Origin: Bacteroidales bacterium UBA5537
GTDB lineage: Bacteria > Bacteroidota > Bacteroidia > Bacteroidales > Lentimicrobiaceae
NCBI GenBank assembly: GCA_002426025.1
Contig: DINP01000054.1
Span: forward strand, 8,376 to 14,191
DNA: 5,816 bases
Direction of reading: 5' to 3'
Made by a program: the position numbers and the translations under genes. Position 1 is the first letter of the stretch; every line of letters starts with the position of its first letter. Below the pieces are notes generated by a model that saw nothing but the letters and a program-made list of their open reading frames with translations, searched no databases and was not told where the DNA came from. This document shows, in pieces, positions 4,395 to 5,816 of this stretch.

Positions 4395-5816
4395 ATGCTT
4401 ATGCTGTCGTTTTCCAGGGTACTCTTCTTTTTATTGTTTTCAGGATGTCTGTTTTATTCCGGAATAGTTGCTAACGCACGTCCAAATGCTGAACCGGCCC
4501 TGAAAATTCATGATACAACCAGGGTTCTTGATTTGTTTGAACAGGGCAACCGGTTTATTGATGGCCCTTCCGATTCATTGTTGTTTTATTACCGCAAAGC
4601 GCTGGTTATTATCAGGGGAAACCTTGACACATACCGGAATAATAAAAAAGATAAGGCGCTTTACCATAAATTCAGATTGCTTGAACTGAGGGTCTTTATT
4701 GAATTTGGTATTGAATATTTTTATCGCAGCGATTATGAAAAGGCGCTGGAGAACTACTTTGCGGCACTTGCTATTGCAGAGGAATTAAACGATCCGGATG
4801 GATTGTCGGAGTGCTATAGCGAAATCGGTATCGTTTACAAAAACCAGGGACGTCTATCAGCAGCACTCGAATATTACGAAAAGGCACTTTCCATGGCCCA
4901 AAAAGGCAGCGATTCTTCCTGGGTGGCTTCCTGCATGATCAATATCGGGAATATCTACAAAGAAAAAAACCTGCTCATCACCTCCCTCAATTATTACCTT
5001 GATGCGTTGAAAATCCTGGAAAAGCTCGGGCACGACCGCAGAATAGCTGCCTGTTACCAGAGCATAGGTGATGTTTACTTTCAGCAGCGCGATTATGATA
5101 AGGCGTTGAATTATTTCAACAAATCGCTGCAACTGGCCATACAAACCGAAGACCGGGTGAGGGAAACAGGCTGCTACCTAAGCATAGGTAATGTGAGTGC
5201 TAAAAAAAAGGATTATACCACTGCCCGTCAATTCTATAATAAAGCCCTGAAACTATACGAGATAACCGGTTATCGCCATGAAATGGACGATTGTTATATT
5301 CTGATAGGTGATTCATTTCTTGAAGAGTATAATTATGATGAGGCACTTAATAATTACAACAAAGCGCTTGAAATTTCAGTACAGGAAAATGATATAACCA
5401 GTCAGGCTGAAATATCGGGTAACCTGGGAAAGATTTACCTGCTTAAGAAACAGTATTTAAATGCGAAGGACTTTGGTTTAAAAAGTCTAATCTATGCAGA
5501 AAAATGCGCCTCGCTTGATTTGATGGTTGCGGCCCATGCATTGTTGAGTGATACTTATGAAGCAATGGGTCAACATTCAAATGCACTGATGCATCAGAAA
5601 AAATATGCCTTGTTGAAAGACAGCCTTTTCAGTGCCGAGAAATTCAAAACAATTACGGAAATGGAGGTAAAGTATGAGTCGGCGAAAAAAGAGCAACAAC
5701 TGGCATTGTTGCAGCAACAAACAGAAGTACAACAACTAAGGCTCGAATCCCGTAAACGGGGACTCATCGCTTCCTTTCTCGGAACGATAATGGTGCTGCT
5801 GATTGCTTATCTCCTC
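4395..5816 (+). CDS. TPR-repeat membrane-anchored probable sensor or regulator (3' end outside window)
   Basis: 474 residues are visible before the right edge. Residues 1-28 form a signal peptide with a long hydrophobic core and a likely cleavage site after A26-N-A28; a cysteine at 18 (LFSGC) could mimic a lipobox, but hydrophobic residues continue after it. Eight TPR-like helical hairpins follow, beginning near residues 100, 140, 180, 220, 260, 300, 340 and 380, with typical YxxALxYxxKAL helix-B patterns (for example DYDKALNYFNKSL at 233-245). The repeat period is exactly 40, not 34. Residues about 418-457 are a charged, glutamine-rich probable coiled coil, and about 456-474 a transmembrane helix. 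Periplasmic TPR, then coiled coil, then membrane helix is the usual front half of Bacteroidota TPR sensors whose cytoplasmic part is a histidine kinase, a LuxR-type HTH or a SpoIIE phosphatase; which applies here is outside the window. The start is at the first ATG (4395), with 4401 as an alternative; no earlier in-frame ATG follows the stop at 4314. Confidence 0.85.
   Translation, partial: MLMLSFSRVLFFLLFSGCLFYSGIVANARPNAEPALKIHDTTRVLDLFEQGNRFIDGPSDSLLFYYRKALVIIRGNLDTYRNNKKDKALYHKFRLLELRVFIEFGIEYFYRSDYEKALENYFAALAIAEELNDPDGLSECYSEIGIVYKNQGRLSAALEYYEKALSMAQKGSDSSWVASCMINIGNIYKEKNLLITSLNYYLDALKILEKLGHDRRIAACYQSIGDVYFQQRDYDKALNYFNKSLQLAIQTEDRVRETGCYLSIGNVSAKKKDYTTARQFYNKALKLYEITGYRHEMDDCYILIGDSFLEEYNYDEALNNYNKALEISVQENDITSQAEISGNLGKIYLLKKQYLNAKDFGLKSLIYAEKCASLDLMVAAHALLSDTYEAMGQHSNALMHQKKYALLKDSLFSAEKFKTITEMEVKYESAKKEQQLALLQQQTEVQQLRLESRKRGLIASFLGTIMVLLIAYLL

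Noticed and set aside
4434..4448. Lipobox-like LFSGC in the TPR protein's signal sequence
   Set aside because: Hydrophobic residues continue for about eight positions after the cysteine, and a good A-N-A cleavage site follows, so an ordinary type I signal peptide is the better reading.
4857..5144. A minus-strand frame of 95 codons inside the TPR gene
   Set aside because: It lies wholly within the TPR coding region, whose repeats are clear on the plus strand; the antisense product shows no family features.

Overview
The window looks like chromosomal DNA from an anaerobic or facultatively anaerobic member of the Bacteroidota. The support is: two perfect Bacteroidota-type -7 boxes (TATATTTG) ahead of plus-strand genes; no clear Shine-Dalgarno sequences ahead of starts; a lipoprotein whose residues after the lipobox cysteine resemble the Bacteroidota surface-export signal; a periplasmic TPR sensor architecture common in that phylum; and a fermentation-type NAD(P)-linked hydrogenase or dehydrogenase module. 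I cannot name a genus from the sequence.

Layout from left to right. (1) Positions 1-1552, minus strand: two genes of a soluble NAD(P)H/ferredoxin oxidoreductase module, a NuoE/HndA/HydC-like [2Fe-2S] subunit followed 27 bp later by a NuoF/HndC/HydB-like flavin subunit that runs off the left edge. Their sequence signatures fit a HydABC/Hnd-type [FeFe]-hydrogenase better than respiratory Complex I, so a catalytic hydA/hndD gene is expected just outside the window. (2) Positions 1553-2039: a 487-bp divergent noncoding stretch with a good promoter at its right end. (3) Positions 2040-3443, plus strand: a compact, probably surface-anchored GH13 alpha-amylase-family lipoprotein with an intact catalytic triad. 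(4) Positions 3498-4268, minus strand and convergent with the amylase gene: a YhhQ-family queuosine-precursor transporter. (5) Positions 4395-5816, plus strand, divergent from yhhQ: the N-terminal 474 residues of a signal-peptide-bearing, TPR-rich, membrane-anchored probable sensor or regulator, cut by the right edge.

Only the two leftmost genes form an evident operon. The other three are single transcription units on alternating strands with no shared pathway: glucan breakdown, queuosine salvage and signalling. I see no mobile element, CRISPR array, tRNA or rRNA, and no clear evidence of a new multi-gene system. The most interesting details are the 40-residue TPR register with five cysteines in phase, the very short predicted leader of the TPR gene, the surface-export-like motif on the solitary amylase, and the apparent lack of a fourth cysteine ligand in the N-terminal domain of the flavin subunit.
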